Origin: a virus
Strand: one strand, 5' to 3'
Length of the DNA: 54,934 bases
Virus record (IMG/VR): IMGVR_UViG_3300029263_001128
Location: 1 to 54,934 of that record
The notes beneath the pieces are model-generated. The model did not search any database, was not told where the DNA came from, and worked only from the letters and a program-made list of their open reading frames with translations. How positions within the stretch are numbered: position 1 is the stretch's first letter; each line of letters begins with the position of its first letter. A program made the translations under genes and the position numbers. Shown in pieces: positions 26,558 to 35,687 of the stretch.

Positions 26558-27547
26558 ATGCTAGCAGAATATGTTTGGGTTGATGGTTCAACCCCCTATC
26601 GATTACTAAGAAGTAAAACGAGAGTTTTTGATAAAAGGCCAGAAGAATTTCCATTATGGAACTTTGATGGTTCCTCTACAGATCAGGCCGAAGGAGACAG
26701 TTCTGACTGTGTTCTCCGGCCCGTTTTTGTTTGTGAAGATCCGCTCCGTGTTGACGGAGTGCTTGTTATGTGTGAAGTTTTAACTTCGGAGCTTGTCCCG
26801 CATCCAACCAACACTAGGGTTTTTGCTCAACAAGTCGAAGAGAACTATCTCGAACAAGAAGCATTATTTGGTTTAGAGCAAGAATACACAATCTTCAAGA
26901 ACGGCAGACCCCTTGGATTCCCAAAAGGAGGCTTCCCAGAGCCACAAGGCAAATATTACTGCTCAGTGGGTCAAGGCCGCACTTTCGGTCGTGAGATAGT
27001 GGAAGAACACCTACAGCTTTGCTTGATGGCTGGGCTGACTATCAGCGGTGTTAATGCAGAGGTTATGCCGGGTCAGTGGGAGTTTCAGATTGGACCCCTT
27101 GGGACAGTAGCGTCAGGCGACCAATTAAATGTCGCTCGATATCTATTAGAGCGCGTAAGCGAAAGCCACGGCGTAGAGATAAATTATGAAGCCAAGCCAA
27201 TGCCAGGAGACTGGAATGGTGCTGGCTGTCACGCCAATTTCTCTACTATCGACATGAGAAGATCTTTCAAAGCTTGTGAAGATGCTTGTCGTGCCCTGGG
27301 GGAAAATGTAGAAGAGCACATAGCCAACTACGGACACGACATCGAGTCGCGATTGACCGGAGAGCACGAGACCTGCTCTTATAAAGAGTTTCGCTGGGGT
27401 GTTTCAGACAGAACCGCCTCTATCCGCATCCCGTGGGGTGTTGCAAAGGCAGGTATGGGCTACATTGAAGACCGTCGCCCAAATGCTGATTGTGACCCCT
27501 ACCTCGTGTGCGGACTTATTTTAAAAACAGTTATGGAGAACAGATGA
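26558..27547 (+). CDS. Glutamine synthetase, type II (eukaryotic-like)
   Basis: 329 residues. LWNFDGSSTDQAEGDSSD, FGLEQEYT, GDWNGAGCHANFST and DRTASIRIP with YIEDRRPNADCDPY match the beta-grasp, metal and ATP motifs of GSII, complete to the C-terminal end. It makes glutamine from glutamate, ammonia and ATP in the cytoplasm. Slightly shorter than the 350-370 typical. It begins the sugar cluster that ends with glutamine-using GlmS and includes a ColD-like enzyme that uses glutamate. Phage-borne GSII is unusual. The stop overlaps the next start (ATGA). Confidence 0.9.
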   Translation: MLAEYVWVDGSTPYRLLRSKTRVFDKRPEEFPLWNFDGSSTDQAEGDSSDCVLRPVFVCEDPLRVDGVLVMCEVLTSELVPHPTNTRVFAQQVEENYLEQEALFGLEQEYTIFKNGRPLGFPKGGFPEPQGKYYCSVGQGRTFGREIVEEHLQLCLMAGLTISGVNAEVMPGQWEFQIGPLGTVASGDQLNVARYLLERVSESHGVEINYEAKPMPGDWNGAGCHANFSTIDMRRSFKACEDACRALGENVEEHIANYGHDIESRLTGEHETCSYKEFRWGVSDRTASIRIPWGVAKAGMGYIEDRRPNADCDPYLVCGLILKTVMENR

Positions 27548-28824
27548 CAAAGAAAAAGATTTTGGTCTTATCGGATCACCCCCTATCCCCATCAGGGGTA
27601 GGAACACAAACAAAATATATGATTGAGGCTCTACTCAAGACCGGACGCTATCAGTTCGTTTGTCTTGGCGGGGCGATGAAACACGAGAACTACAGTCCTC
27701 AGAAAGTGGATCCTTGGGGTGACGACTGGCGAATTTTTCCCGTTGATGGGTATGGAAACCACGAGATTATCCGCTCTATTTTACAGAAAGAGCGTCCTGA
27801 CGCTATCTGGTTCATGACTGACCCGCGTTTTTATGGATGGTTGTGGGAGATTGAGAACGAAGTCCGCGCCAACATCCCAATGGTTTATTACCATGTCTGG
27901 GACAATTTTCCTGCTCCACATTACAATGCTAATTTCTATAGTTCCACTGATGTTGTGGCCTGCATCTCTAAAGTCACCTATCAGATTGTCAAAGAAGTAG
28001 CACCAGATGTTGAGTCTTGTTACCTTCCACACGCTGTAAACGAGACTTTCTTCCATCCTTCTAAGACAGACGAAGAAAAGAAAAATGAACAATTGATGCG
28101 TCAGCGCATTTACGATTCTTCCACAATCAAGAACAATAATAAAATGATCTTCTTCTGGAATAATCGCAATGCCCGCCGCAAACAAAGTGGCACACTTATC
28201 TGGTGGTTCAAGGAGTGGCTAGATAAGGTTGGACACGACAAGGCGACCCTCTTAATGCACACAGATCCACGAGACCCTCATGGACAGGATCTCCCCCACT
28301 TGATTGGTCACCTTGGACTTGAGAACGGTCAAGTGTTGCTTTCTACGAGAAAAGTTGCCCCCGATGAGTTAGCTAACCTCTACAGGATGTCCGACTACAC
28401 AATCAATATTTCAGATGCTGAAGGTTTTGGACTAGCAACGCTTGAGTCACTCTCTTGCGGGACTCCGATAATCGTCAACATGACCGGAGGGCTTCAAGAA
28501 CAGGTAACAGATGGCAAGAATTTCTTTGGCTTTGCCATAGAACCTGTGTCAAAGACAGTAATTGGTTCGCTACAGGTGCCCTACATCTATGAAGACAGGA
28601 TCTCGCAAAGAGACTTTGAGAAGGCCATGACCAAGGCATTGAAAAACCCTGCGAAGAAGTATAAGCAAATGTCTTCACAAGGCCGTAGACATGTGCTAAA
28701 ATCTTATAACTTTGAGACTTTTGAAAAGTCCTGGGTTGACCTAATGGACAAGACCATAGAAGAGCATGGTTCTTGGGAAACAAGAACCGGCTACAAACGA
28801 TGGCACCTAATGGAGGTAGCATGA
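27544..28824 (+). CDS. GT4-type glycosyltransferase 1
   Basis: 426 residues from ATG 27544. It shows a GT-B fold: LVLSDHPLSPSGVGTQTKYMIEALL at the N-terminal glycine loop, a central LLMHTDPRD strand, and NISDAEGFGLATLESLSCGTPIIV (the E-x7-E nucleotide-sugar site) in the C-terminal domain. It transfers a sugar from a nucleotide donor, keeping the anomeric configuration. It is coupled to the glutamine synthetase gene upstream and to a second GT4 gene downstream by ATGA overlaps. Confidence 0.85.
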   Translation: MTKKKILVLSDHPLSPSGVGTQTKYMIEALLKTGRYQFVCLGGAMKHENYSPQKVDPWGDDWRIFPVDGYGNHEIIRSILQKERPDAIWFMTDPRFYGWLWEIENEVRANIPMVYYHVWDNFPAPHYNANFYSSTDVVACISKVTYQIVKEVAPDVESCYLPHAVNETFFHPSKTDEEKKNEQLMRQRIYDSSTIKNNNKMIFFWNNRNARRKQSGTLIWWFKEWLDKVGHDKATLLMHTDPRDPHGQDLPHLIGHLGLENGQVLLSTRKVAPDELANLYRMSDYTINISDAEGFGLATLESLSCGTPIIVNMTGGLQEQVTDGKNFFGFAIEPVSKTVIGSLQVPYIYEDRISQRDFEKAMTKALKNPAKKYKQMSSQGRRHVLKSYNFETFEKSWVDLMDKTIEEHGSWETRTGYKRWHLMEVA

Positions 28825-30056
28825 GAAAAAAAGTTATTCTTAAGGGTCCACTTTTGACCCGTTCTGGCTATGGAGAACAGGCTCGCTTTGCTCTTCGTTC
28901 TCTTCGCTCCCGCGAAGATCTGTTTGATATTTTTATCCAGCCTTTATCTTGGGGGCAAACCTCTTGGTCTTGCGATATGGATGAGGAGCGACTTTGGATT
29001 GATCAAACAATTGAGAAGACTATTGGCCACATTCAACAAGGAGGTCAGTTTGACATTTCATTGCAGGTCACAATTCCTAACGAGTTCCAGCCTATGGCAC
29101 CCGTTAATGTAGGCTACACAGCCGGCATTGAGACGACAAAAGTCGCACACCAGTGGATTCAAAAAGCTAATGAGATGGACAAGATCATTGTTGTTTCTTC
29201 ACATTCCAAGCAGGTGTTTGAGAACACAGAATATGAAGCTACAAATAAAGAAACTGGAGAGCAAGTCACTTTAAGAACGCAATCTCCAGTAGAGTTTGTG
29301 AACTATCCAGTAAAAAGCCATGAGACACTCCCAGAGTTGGAATTGGGACTTACAACATCGTTTAATTTCTTGGCTGTAGCACAGTTCGGCCCAAGAAAGA
29401 ATTTACAAAACACCATTAAATGGTTTATCGAAGAATTCAGAGAAGACGATGTCGGTCTTATTTTAAAATCAAACATGGCAAAGAATTGTTTGATGGACAG
29501 GAAGAGACTTCACTCAGAGCTTACAAATTTTATAAGAAAACAGGGAGAGAGACAGTGTAAAGTATACCTCCTACATGGCGACATGACTGACGCAGAAATG
29601 CACGCGCTCTATAATGATAATCAAGTCCACGCATTTGTCTCTCTCCCTCACGGAGAAGGTTTTGGCCTTCCGCTATTTGAAGCTGCATATTCTGGACTCC
29701 CTGTGGTCACTGTAGGCTGGTCTGGGCAGCTAGATTTTCTTGTAGACACCGAAGGTCAAGAACAATTTTACAACGTCGCCTTCGACCTCCAGCCAGTCCA
29801 GAAAGAGGTTGTTTGGGATGGGGTTATCACCCCAGACTCAATGTGGGCGTATGCTCGCGAGACTTCTGCTAAAGAGCAGATGCGTCTTTGCTATGATCAC
29901 GAGGTCGCCGGAACCACAAGGTGGGATAACTCTGGAATTATAGAGCGCTTCTCTCAAGAGAAGATGTATAAGCAGTTTATAGAAGCTTTTTACGAAGAAG
30001 AAAAGTTTGAAGTTTCAGAATGGTTAGCCGAGCTAGGAGAAATTGAAACACAATGA
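28821..30056 (+). CDS. GT4-type glycosyltransferase 2
   Basis: 411 residues from ATG 28821 (ATGA overlap; the frame upstream is unlikely). GPLLTRSGYGEQARFALRSL begins the first Rossmann-like domain and FVSLPHGEGFGLPLFEAAYSGLPVVTV is the E-x7-E donor site. FLAVAQFGPRKNLQNTIKWF marks the inter-domain strand. It is similar to its upstream neighbour in length and motif but clearly diverged. Probably adds the next sugar of the same chain. Confidence 0.85.
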   Translation: MRKKVILKGPLLTRSGYGEQARFALRSLRSREDLFDIFIQPLSWGQTSWSCDMDEERLWIDQTIEKTIGHIQQGGQFDISLQVTIPNEFQPMAPVNVGYTAGIETTKVAHQWIQKANEMDKIIVVSSHSKQVFENTEYEATNKETGEQVTLRTQSPVEFVNYPVKSHETLPELELGLTTSFNFLAVAQFGPRKNLQNTIKWFIEEFREDDVGLILKSNMAKNCLMDRKRLHSELTNFIRKQGERQCKVYLLHGDMTDAEMHALYNDNQVHAFVSLPHGEGFGLPLFEAAYSGLPVVTVGWSGQLDFLVDTEGQEQFYNVAFDLQPVQKEVVWDGVITPDSMWAYARETSAKEQMRLCYDHEVAGTTRWDNSGIIERFSQEKMYKQFIEAFYEEEKFEVSEWLAELGEIETQ

Positions 30057-30886
30057 AGATCTTCTTTGTCGCTGACTTTTTCTTAAGAGACATCTTGGGC
30101 GGTGGTGAACTAAACAATCACGAACTGGTAAGGTTGCTTAAGACAAAAGGGTTTACGTCAAAAGAAGTTCAGAGCCATCTTGTTAACAAAGAGTGGATTA
30201 AAGAAAGAGACAACTTTGTTATTAGCAACTTTATCAATTTATCCGAATTGTGTAAAAATCAACTACTAAACAAAAAATACATAATCTATGAACACGATCA
30301 CAAGTATGTAAAAAATAGAAATCCATGCTTATATCCAGACTTTAAAGCACCAAAAGAAGAACTTATTAATTTAAACTTTTATAAAAATGCAAAAGCAGTC
30401 CTCTGTCAGTCTAGTTTGCATTTGGACATTATTCACAAAAACACTGGGTTAGATAATTTAGTCAATTTAGGCGGAAATCTATGGAGCACGGACTCGTTAG
30501 AGCACATGAGAAAGCTATGTGCACCGCCAAAAGAAGATAAATATTGCATTCTTGACTCCCACATACCACATAAAAATAAAGATGATGCAATAAGATATTG
30601 TAAAATTAAAAATTATAATTATTCTCTTGTGTCTGATTCGAATTACTACAATTTCTTAAAAAAAATGAGTTCAAATAGCGGGTTTGTTTTTTTTCCTAAA
30701 ACACCTGAAACTCTATCTAGGATTACTGTAGAAGCAAGAATGATGAATATGAAAACCATCACAAATAAAAATGTTGGCGCAATAAGCGAGCCTTGGTTTT
30801 CACTAAAAGGCGAAGAGCTAATAGACAGAATGTTTCTCAAAAGACAAGAAATAGCAGACAAGATAATAAGGATTTTAAATGAATAA
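30053..30886 (+). CDS. Divergent, shortened GT-B glycosyltransferase
   Basis: 277 residues, shorter than GT4 enzymes (about 350-420). IFFVADFFLRDILGGGELNNHELVRLL is the N-terminal glycine-rich motif, YIIYEHDHKYVKNRNP a conserved-looking mid segment, and VFFPKTPETLSRITVEARMMNMKTITN resembles the donor site with Glu-Ala replaced around E-x7-E. From about 30050 onwards the DNA is more AT-rich than the preceding glycosyltransferases. Donor and acceptor unknown. Confidence 0.7.
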   Translation: MKIFFVADFFLRDILGGGELNNHELVRLLKTKGFTSKEVQSHLVNKEWIKERDNFVISNFINLSELCKNQLLNKKYIIYEHDHKYVKNRNPCLYPDFKAPKEELINLNFYKNAKAVLCQSSLHLDIIHKNTGLDNLVNLGGNLWSTDSLEHMRKLCAPPKEDKYCILDSHIPHKNKDDAIRYCKIKNYNYSLVSDSNYYNFLKKMSSNSGFVFFPKTPETLSRITVEARMMNMKTITNKNVGAISEPWFSLKGEELIDRMFLKRQEIADKIIRILNE

Positions 30887-31628
30887 CCGATTTGTAATAA
30901 TTACTCCGTTTTATAATGTAGAGGAGTGGATTAGTCTTTGTGTAAAAAGCGTAAAAAAACAAAATTATGATAATTACGTCCATTATCTTATAGATGATTT
31001 ATCAACTGACAACACAACAGATAAAATAGAAGCACTTTCAAAAGACACAGACAAGATCTTTCTAGTAAAAAACACAGAAAAGAAATATGCTTTGAAGAAC
31101 ATTCATGACACGCTACAGTCCATTGACATAGCTGACAATGACATTGTCGTAATTTTAGATGGAGACGACTGGCTTGCGAGCAGTGATGTCTTGGAAAGGA
31201 TAAACAAAGAGTATCAAGAAACAAATTGCATAATGACCTATGGCTCTTATGTTGAATATCCCTCTTTGGAGAGAGGCAAGTTTGCCAAGAAAATTCCTAA
31301 TCAAATAATAGAACAGAGATCTTATAGAAGGCATCAGTGGATGTCATCTCATTTAAGGACATTTCGTCACAAGTTATGGAAGAGAATAGATAGAAAAGAT
31401 TTTATAAACGAAGAGACAGGCAATTTTGTAAAAGCAGCATGGGATTTGGCTTTTGTTTTCCCGATGTTGGAGATGGCTGGCCACAGGGCTCACTACATTA
31501 AGGACATCTTATACATGTACAACCGTAGCAATCCTCTCAATGAAGATAAGGTTGACCACCCTCTACAATTATCTGAAGAGGCGCAAGTCAGAAGAAGACA
31601 TCCTTACCAGTTAATAGAGGAAATATAA
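30879..31628 (+). CDS. GT2-family glycosyltransferase
   Basis: 249 residues. FVIITPFYNVEEWISLCVKSVKKQ, HYLIDDLSTDNTTDKIE and DNDIVVILDGDDWLAS (the DxD metal site) are diagnostic of GT-A family 2, with inversion of the anomeric carbon. The C-terminal HLRTFRHKLWKRI and AWDLAFVFPMLEMAG complete the domain. No membrane helices, so it is cytoplasmic. It overlaps both neighbours by one to eight bases. Confidence 0.9.
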   Translation: MNNRFVIITPFYNVEEWISLCVKSVKKQNYDNYVHYLIDDLSTDNTTDKIEALSKDTDKIFLVKNTEKKYALKNIHDTLQSIDIADNDIVVILDGDDWLASSDVLERINKEYQETNCIMTYGSYVEYPSLERGKFAKKIPNQIIEQRSYRRHQWMSSHLRTFRHKLWKRIDRKDFINEETGNFVKAAWDLAFVFPMLEMAGHRAHYIKDILYMYNRSNPLNEDKVDHPLQLSEEAQVRRRHPYQLIEEI

Positions 31629-33259
31629 TGAGAATCCTTGGACTAATGTCAAGCCATGATTGCTCTTTTGCAATTTTAGACAAAGGAATCCCAGTGTTCC
31701 ACGCGGAATTAGAAAGATACGTTAGAAAAAAAGAACCAGAGGGCGATCCCTTTGCTTTTTTTCAAGATGTGTGTGGACAAGATGCCTGGAAACAAATTGA
31801 TGCGATAACTGCTTGTCATGGTTTTGTGGAGCATATGAGGAGCAATTTTCCAGATGGTTTCGAAAAACTTATGGAAATTGTAAAGAATAATAACATTCCG
31901 TTTTACAGCGTAGGACATCACCAGAGCCATGCCGCAAACGCTTTTTATTCTAGCAACTTTAAAGAAGCACTGGTGGTGACTCTTGATGGCGGCGGCCTGG
32001 ATCTAGCGTCAGATAACTCTTCTATTATTCCCACCTCTTTTACTGTGTGGGATGGGGAAGATAAAAAGCTAAGGAATGTTTCAATAACTCACAGCGAATT
32101 ATTAAACATTGGTTTTGCTTGGCAAAGGGTCACAAGACTTGTTTTTGGCCTTTCTGCTGGCTACCCAAAGGGCAACCAAGCAGGAACAGTCATGGCAATG
32201 GCTTGCATGGGAGACGCAGACAAATATTTGGATTATTTTGAAAAATTTAATTTTACCAATAGTTCTTTTCACGTTGATAGTCCTGAAAGTGAAAAGTATT
32301 TTGATTTTGTAAAGATGCGAGAAATAGCCTCCAGATCCGAGCAAGATGCCTTTGATGTTGCGGCTGCTCTTCAGAAAGCAACTGAAAATAAAGTAAAGCA
32401 AATCTTTGATGTCCTTGTGAAACAAACAGATAGAAAACTTCTTTGTCTCTCTGGAGGCGTTTTTTTGAATTCTGTAATGACAGGTAAATTATACGAATGG
32501 TATAAAGACAAATTTGAAGAAATTTATGTGTGTCCTGTCTCATACGACGCTGGGATTTCTATAGGGTCCGCACAATTTGTGTGGCACCACGTAATGAAAA
32601 AACCCAGAATTGAATGGAAAAACAATGCAACTCCTTTTCTAGGAGAAACTTATGAAACAACAGCTATAGAAAAAGCTCTTGCATCTATGATCTATATTGA
32701 TGGCAAAGATTTAAAAGTCACCAACGCTGGCATAGACGAAATAATAGACTTACTAGATGGCCAAAACATCATCTCTGTATTTTCAGGACCGTCCGAGTCG
32801 GGACGCCGTGCTTTAGGAAACAGAAGTATTATCGCCGATCCTAGGCGCCTTGAAATGAAAGACACAATTAATGAAAAGGTGAAACATCGTCAATGGTATC
32901 GTCCGTTTGCTCCTTCAATTTTAAGAGAAAAGGTTTCTGAATGGTTTGAGATAGACATAGATAGTCCTTACATGTCTTACGTTATTGATTTTAAAGAAGA
33001 AATGAGAAATAAGGTGCCTGCCGTTGTTCACATCGATGGCACTGCTAGATTACAAACAGTCACAAAAGAAGATAATGGCTGGTATTATGAGTTAATAAAA
33101 AAATGGGATCAAAAGACGGGAGTGCCAATCATCTTAAACACTAGCTTCAATGATCGTGAACCAATTGTCGAAACTCCTGAACATGCTATCTCTTGTTTTG
33201 TCGGCACAAACATAGACTATTTATATTTTGTTGATGCAAAGATTCTAGTCTCTAAATAG
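31628..33259 (+). CDS. NodU/TobZ-family carbamoyltransferase
   Basis: 543 residues. ILGLMSSHDCSFAILDKG, VGHHQSHAANAFYSSNF, VVTLDGGGLD, LSGGVFLNSVMTGKL and PSESGRRALGNRSIIADPR are the motifs of the Kae1-like domain plus the C-terminal carbamoyl-transfer domain. It places a carbamoyl group, from carbamoyl phosphate via carbamoyl-AMP, on a sugar hydroxyl. The length is normal. It probably decorates the glycan made by the surrounding genes. Confidence 0.9.
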   Translation: MRILGLMSSHDCSFAILDKGIPVFHAELERYVRKKEPEGDPFAFFQDVCGQDAWKQIDAITACHGFVEHMRSNFPDGFEKLMEIVKNNNIPFYSVGHHQSHAANAFYSSNFKEALVVTLDGGGLDLASDNSSIIPTSFTVWDGEDKKLRNVSITHSELLNIGFAWQRVTRLVFGLSAGYPKGNQAGTVMAMACMGDADKYLDYFEKFNFTNSSFHVDSPESEKYFDFVKMREIASRSEQDAFDVAAALQKATENKVKQIFDVLVKQTDRKLLCLSGGVFLNSVMTGKLYEWYKDKFEEIYVCPVSYDAGISIGSAQFVWHHVMKKPRIEWKNNATPFLGETYETTAIEKALASMIYIDGKDLKVTNAGIDEIIDLLDGQNIISVFSGPSESGRRALGNRSIIADPRRLEMKDTINEKVKHRQWYRPFAPSILREKVSEWFEIDIDSPYMSYVIDFKEEMRNKVPAVVHIDGTARLQTVTKEDNGWYYELIKKWDQKTGVPIILNTSFNDREPIVETPEHAISCFVGTNIDYLYFVDAKILVSK

Positions 33260-33269
33260 GAAAATAGTA

Positions 33270-34055
33270 ATGCTATCTTGTGAAATGGTCGGAAGGCTCG
33301 GCAATCAAATGTTTATTGCAGCAGCAGCCCACTCCTTGGCCTTAGATAACGATGATCAGGTAATTTACCCGAATTCAATAGGCGGCATTTGCCCCACGCC
33401 AGATGAAACAATAGTCCATCGAAAAACCATATTCAGAAATTTACATTATACCAATGATCTATCTTTTTTAAAGTTTGTGTATTCGGAAAGCCCAAGCATG
33501 GAATTTAAAGAGATCGACTATAGAGAGAATCTTTTTATCAAAGGCTACTTCCAATCAGAAAATTATTTTAAGCACAACAGGGAACACATAATAAAACTTT
33601 TCTCACCTCAAAGAGAAATAGAAGAGTTTATAAACAAAAAACACAGTAGCCTCATTGATAGTAGCGAACATGTGTCAGTTCATGTTAGGCGGGGTGACTA
33701 TCTAAAATTAAGTGATTATCATAATGTCTTGGGAAAAGGATATTATCAAAAAGCTATGAAAGAATATGATGGAGCAAAATTTGTTTTTTTTAGTGATGAT
33801 ATCGATTGGTGTCGAGAGACATTCAAAGGCCGCAATTCTGTATTTATTGAAAAGCAGCCTGATGTAATGGATCTTTTTTTAATGTCAAAAATTACTCATA
33901 ACATAATAGCAAATTCTTCTTTTTCTTGGTGGGGAGCTTGGCTAAATAAAACTGAAAAGCAGACGGTTGTCTGTCCTAGTGAATGGTTCGGCCCCAAGAA
34001 CAGTCACTTGATTACAAAAGATTTAACACCTTCATCATGGAATGCTATAGTGTAA
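33270..34055 (+). CDS. Alpha-1,2-fucosyltransferase (GT11)
   Basis: 261 residues. MVGRLGNQMFIAAAAHSLAL at the N terminus, SVHVRRGDYLKLSDYHNVLG (the HxRRGDY donor-binding motif), FFSDDIDWCRE and IIANSSFSWWGAWLN are the ordered motifs of GT11. It would transfer L-fucose (or a related 6-deoxyhexose such as colitose) from the GDP-sugar. With the GT10 gene directly next, the cluster has two fucosyltransferases of different linkage. A CTATTTA heptamer lies 46 bases before its start. Confidence 0.9.
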   Translation: MLSCEMVGRLGNQMFIAAAAHSLALDNDDQVIYPNSIGGICPTPDETIVHRKTIFRNLHYTNDLSFLKFVYSESPSMEFKEIDYRENLFIKGYFQSENYFKHNREHIIKLFSPQREIEEFINKKHSSLIDSSEHVSVHVRRGDYLKLSDYHNVLGKGYYQKAMKEYDGAKFVFFSDDIDWCRETFKGRNSVFIEKQPDVMDLFLMSKITHNIIANSSFSWWGAWLNKTEKQTVVCPSEWFGPKNSHLITKDLTPSSWNAIV

Positions 34056-34074
34056 TTATCAAATAGGAATTTTT

Positions 34075-35001
34075 ATGAAAATTGAAGAGTTTATAGACAA
34101 CATTAAAAGAGACGACGAGGGGCATGTTGTTCTGAATCTAATAGATAACACCATCCTCCACACTAGCTACTTAGCGTCTGCTCTCCGTTGCAGTGCACCA
34201 AACCATGAAAGAGATCCCGATAACGTCCGCTATGTGAACGGGATGAGAGACTGGGACGGAATAACAGTCTTCACAGACAAAACGTTCCATTTGGCACCAC
34301 AAGTTACCAGCCCTATCAAGATTGCTTGGGTAGTGGAGCCCTATGACCTGCTGCCACAAATTTATGAGTTAGTTGTTAAATTTGAAGATGAGTTTGATTT
34401 TATCTTTACTTACGAAAAGACTCTTCTGGACAGAAATCCAAATAAGTATAAATTTCTTCCTTGCGACACATCAGGTATAGAAATAGAGAGCCACAAACTA
34501 CATCAAAAAACAAAGCTTGTATCTATGATCTATTCTGAAAAAACTTGGTTATTTGGCCATAGGCTGCGACATATAATAGCAAAAACATTAATACCTGAAA
34601 TGGGTTATGATAAGATTGATTTTTTTGGAAGAGGCACCACTACGCCAATTGAGTTAAAATCAGAAGGCACGAATCCCTACATGTTCCAGATAGCTATGGA
34701 GAATGCAAGAAGAGAAAATTACTTTGCTGATAAAATCTATGACTGTTTCGTAGCTGGAACAGTTCCCATTTATTGGGGTGCCCCTAACGTCGGAGATTTT
34801 TTTGATATGAGAGGGATTCTTTCGTTCGAGCACCCAGCAGAATTGAAAGAGATTCTTTTATCTCTTAACCAAGAGAAATATGAATCAATGTATGACGGCG
34901 TAAAAGAAAACTTTGAAAGAGTAAAGCACTATCTTCGTCCAGATGACCTTTTATACGACAGCATTATTGATCAACTAAGACTCAGAGGAGAATCTGCATG
35001 A
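34075..35001 (+). CDS. Alpha-1,3/4-fucosyltransferase-like (GT10)
   Basis: 308 residues. IAWVVEPYDLLPQIY and FIFTYEKTLLDRNPNKYKFLP lead to MFQIAMENARRENYFADKIYD, CFVAGTVPIYWGAPNV, which parallels the GT10 core FxxxxENS...YxTEKLxxxxxxGxVPVxxG. It would use GDP-fucose or a GDP-fucose-like donor as an inverting enzyme. No membrane anchor, as for bacterial GT10. It overlaps the next gene by four bases. Confidence 0.8.
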   Translation: MKIEEFIDNIKRDDEGHVVLNLIDNTILHTSYLASALRCSAPNHERDPDNVRYVNGMRDWDGITVFTDKTFHLAPQVTSPIKIAWVVEPYDLLPQIYELVVKFEDEFDFIFTYEKTLLDRNPNKYKFLPCDTSGIEIESHKLHQKTKLVSMIYSEKTWLFGHRLRHIIAKTLIPEMGYDKIDFFGRGTTTPIELKSEGTNPYMFQIAMENARRENYFADKIYDCFVAGTVPIYWGAPNVGDFFDMRGILSFEHPAELKEILLSLNQEKYESMYDGVKENFERVKHYLRPDDLLYDSIIDQLRLRGESA

Positions 35002-35687
35002 AAGACTATGATCCACTCAGAGAATACGCTTTAGAAAAATTAAAATCAGACGGTTTGATTGAAGATGCGTGGGGTGCAGTTGATCTATTTGAGAGAACAG
35101 TGGCGGAATACACAGGAAGCAAATATGCTGTTTCGGTGGACAATTGCACAGATGCAATTTTTCTTTGTCTGAAATATCTAAGGTGCGACCAGGAATCAGC
35201 AACTATTACGATACCGGAAAGAACTTATTGTTCAATTCCAATGACCATCAACAATGCCGGGTGTAATTACAAGTTTAAAGATTTTGAGTGGTCTGGAACC
35301 TACCAGCTTACTCCTTATCCAATTTATGATTCGGCCTTGAGACTAACTAAGGGGATGTATGTAAAAGACACCTTTCAGTGCCTATCTTTTCATAGGAGAA
35401 AGATTCTGAAACTAACCAAGGGCGGAATGATTCTCACTGATAATCTCGAAGCGGCTGAGTGGTTTAAGGCCGCTCGCTGCAAAGGCAGGCACCCTCACAG
35501 AAAAACCTTCTATAAAGATGAAAAGTTTGATACAATGGGGTGGAACATGTATTTACATCCAGAAGACGCTGCAAAAGCATATTTAATTTTAGAACAATTA
35601 CCAATCAACAACGAAGATGGAGGCGGAAGCAAATCTTATGACAATCTTACAAAACATAAAATTTTTCTTGAAAAAGAGACTCGCTAG
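34998..35687 (+). CDS. Compact DegT/DnrJ-like aminotransferase-fold protein
   Basis: 229 residues against 370-400 in typical DegT enzymes. TGSKYAVSVDNCTDAIFLCLKYL is the N-terminal PLP phosphate region, and LSFHRRKILKLTKGGMILTD has a lysine where PLP binds. Part of the large domain and the C-terminal domain are missing or reduced. It may be a minimal sugar aminotransferase or an inactive relative. No frameshift is visible; the ends overlap both neighbours. Confidence 0.65.
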   Translation: MKDYDPLREYALEKLKSDGLIEDAWGAVDLFERTVAEYTGSKYAVSVDNCTDAIFLCLKYLRCDQESATITIPERTYCSIPMTINNAGCNYKFKDFEWSGTYQLTPYPIYDSALRLTKGMYVKDTFQCLSFHRRKILKLTKGGMILTDNLEAAEWFKAARCKGRHPHRKTFYKDEKFDTMGWNMYLHPEDAAKAYLILEQLPINNEDGGGSKSYDNLTKHKIFLEKETR

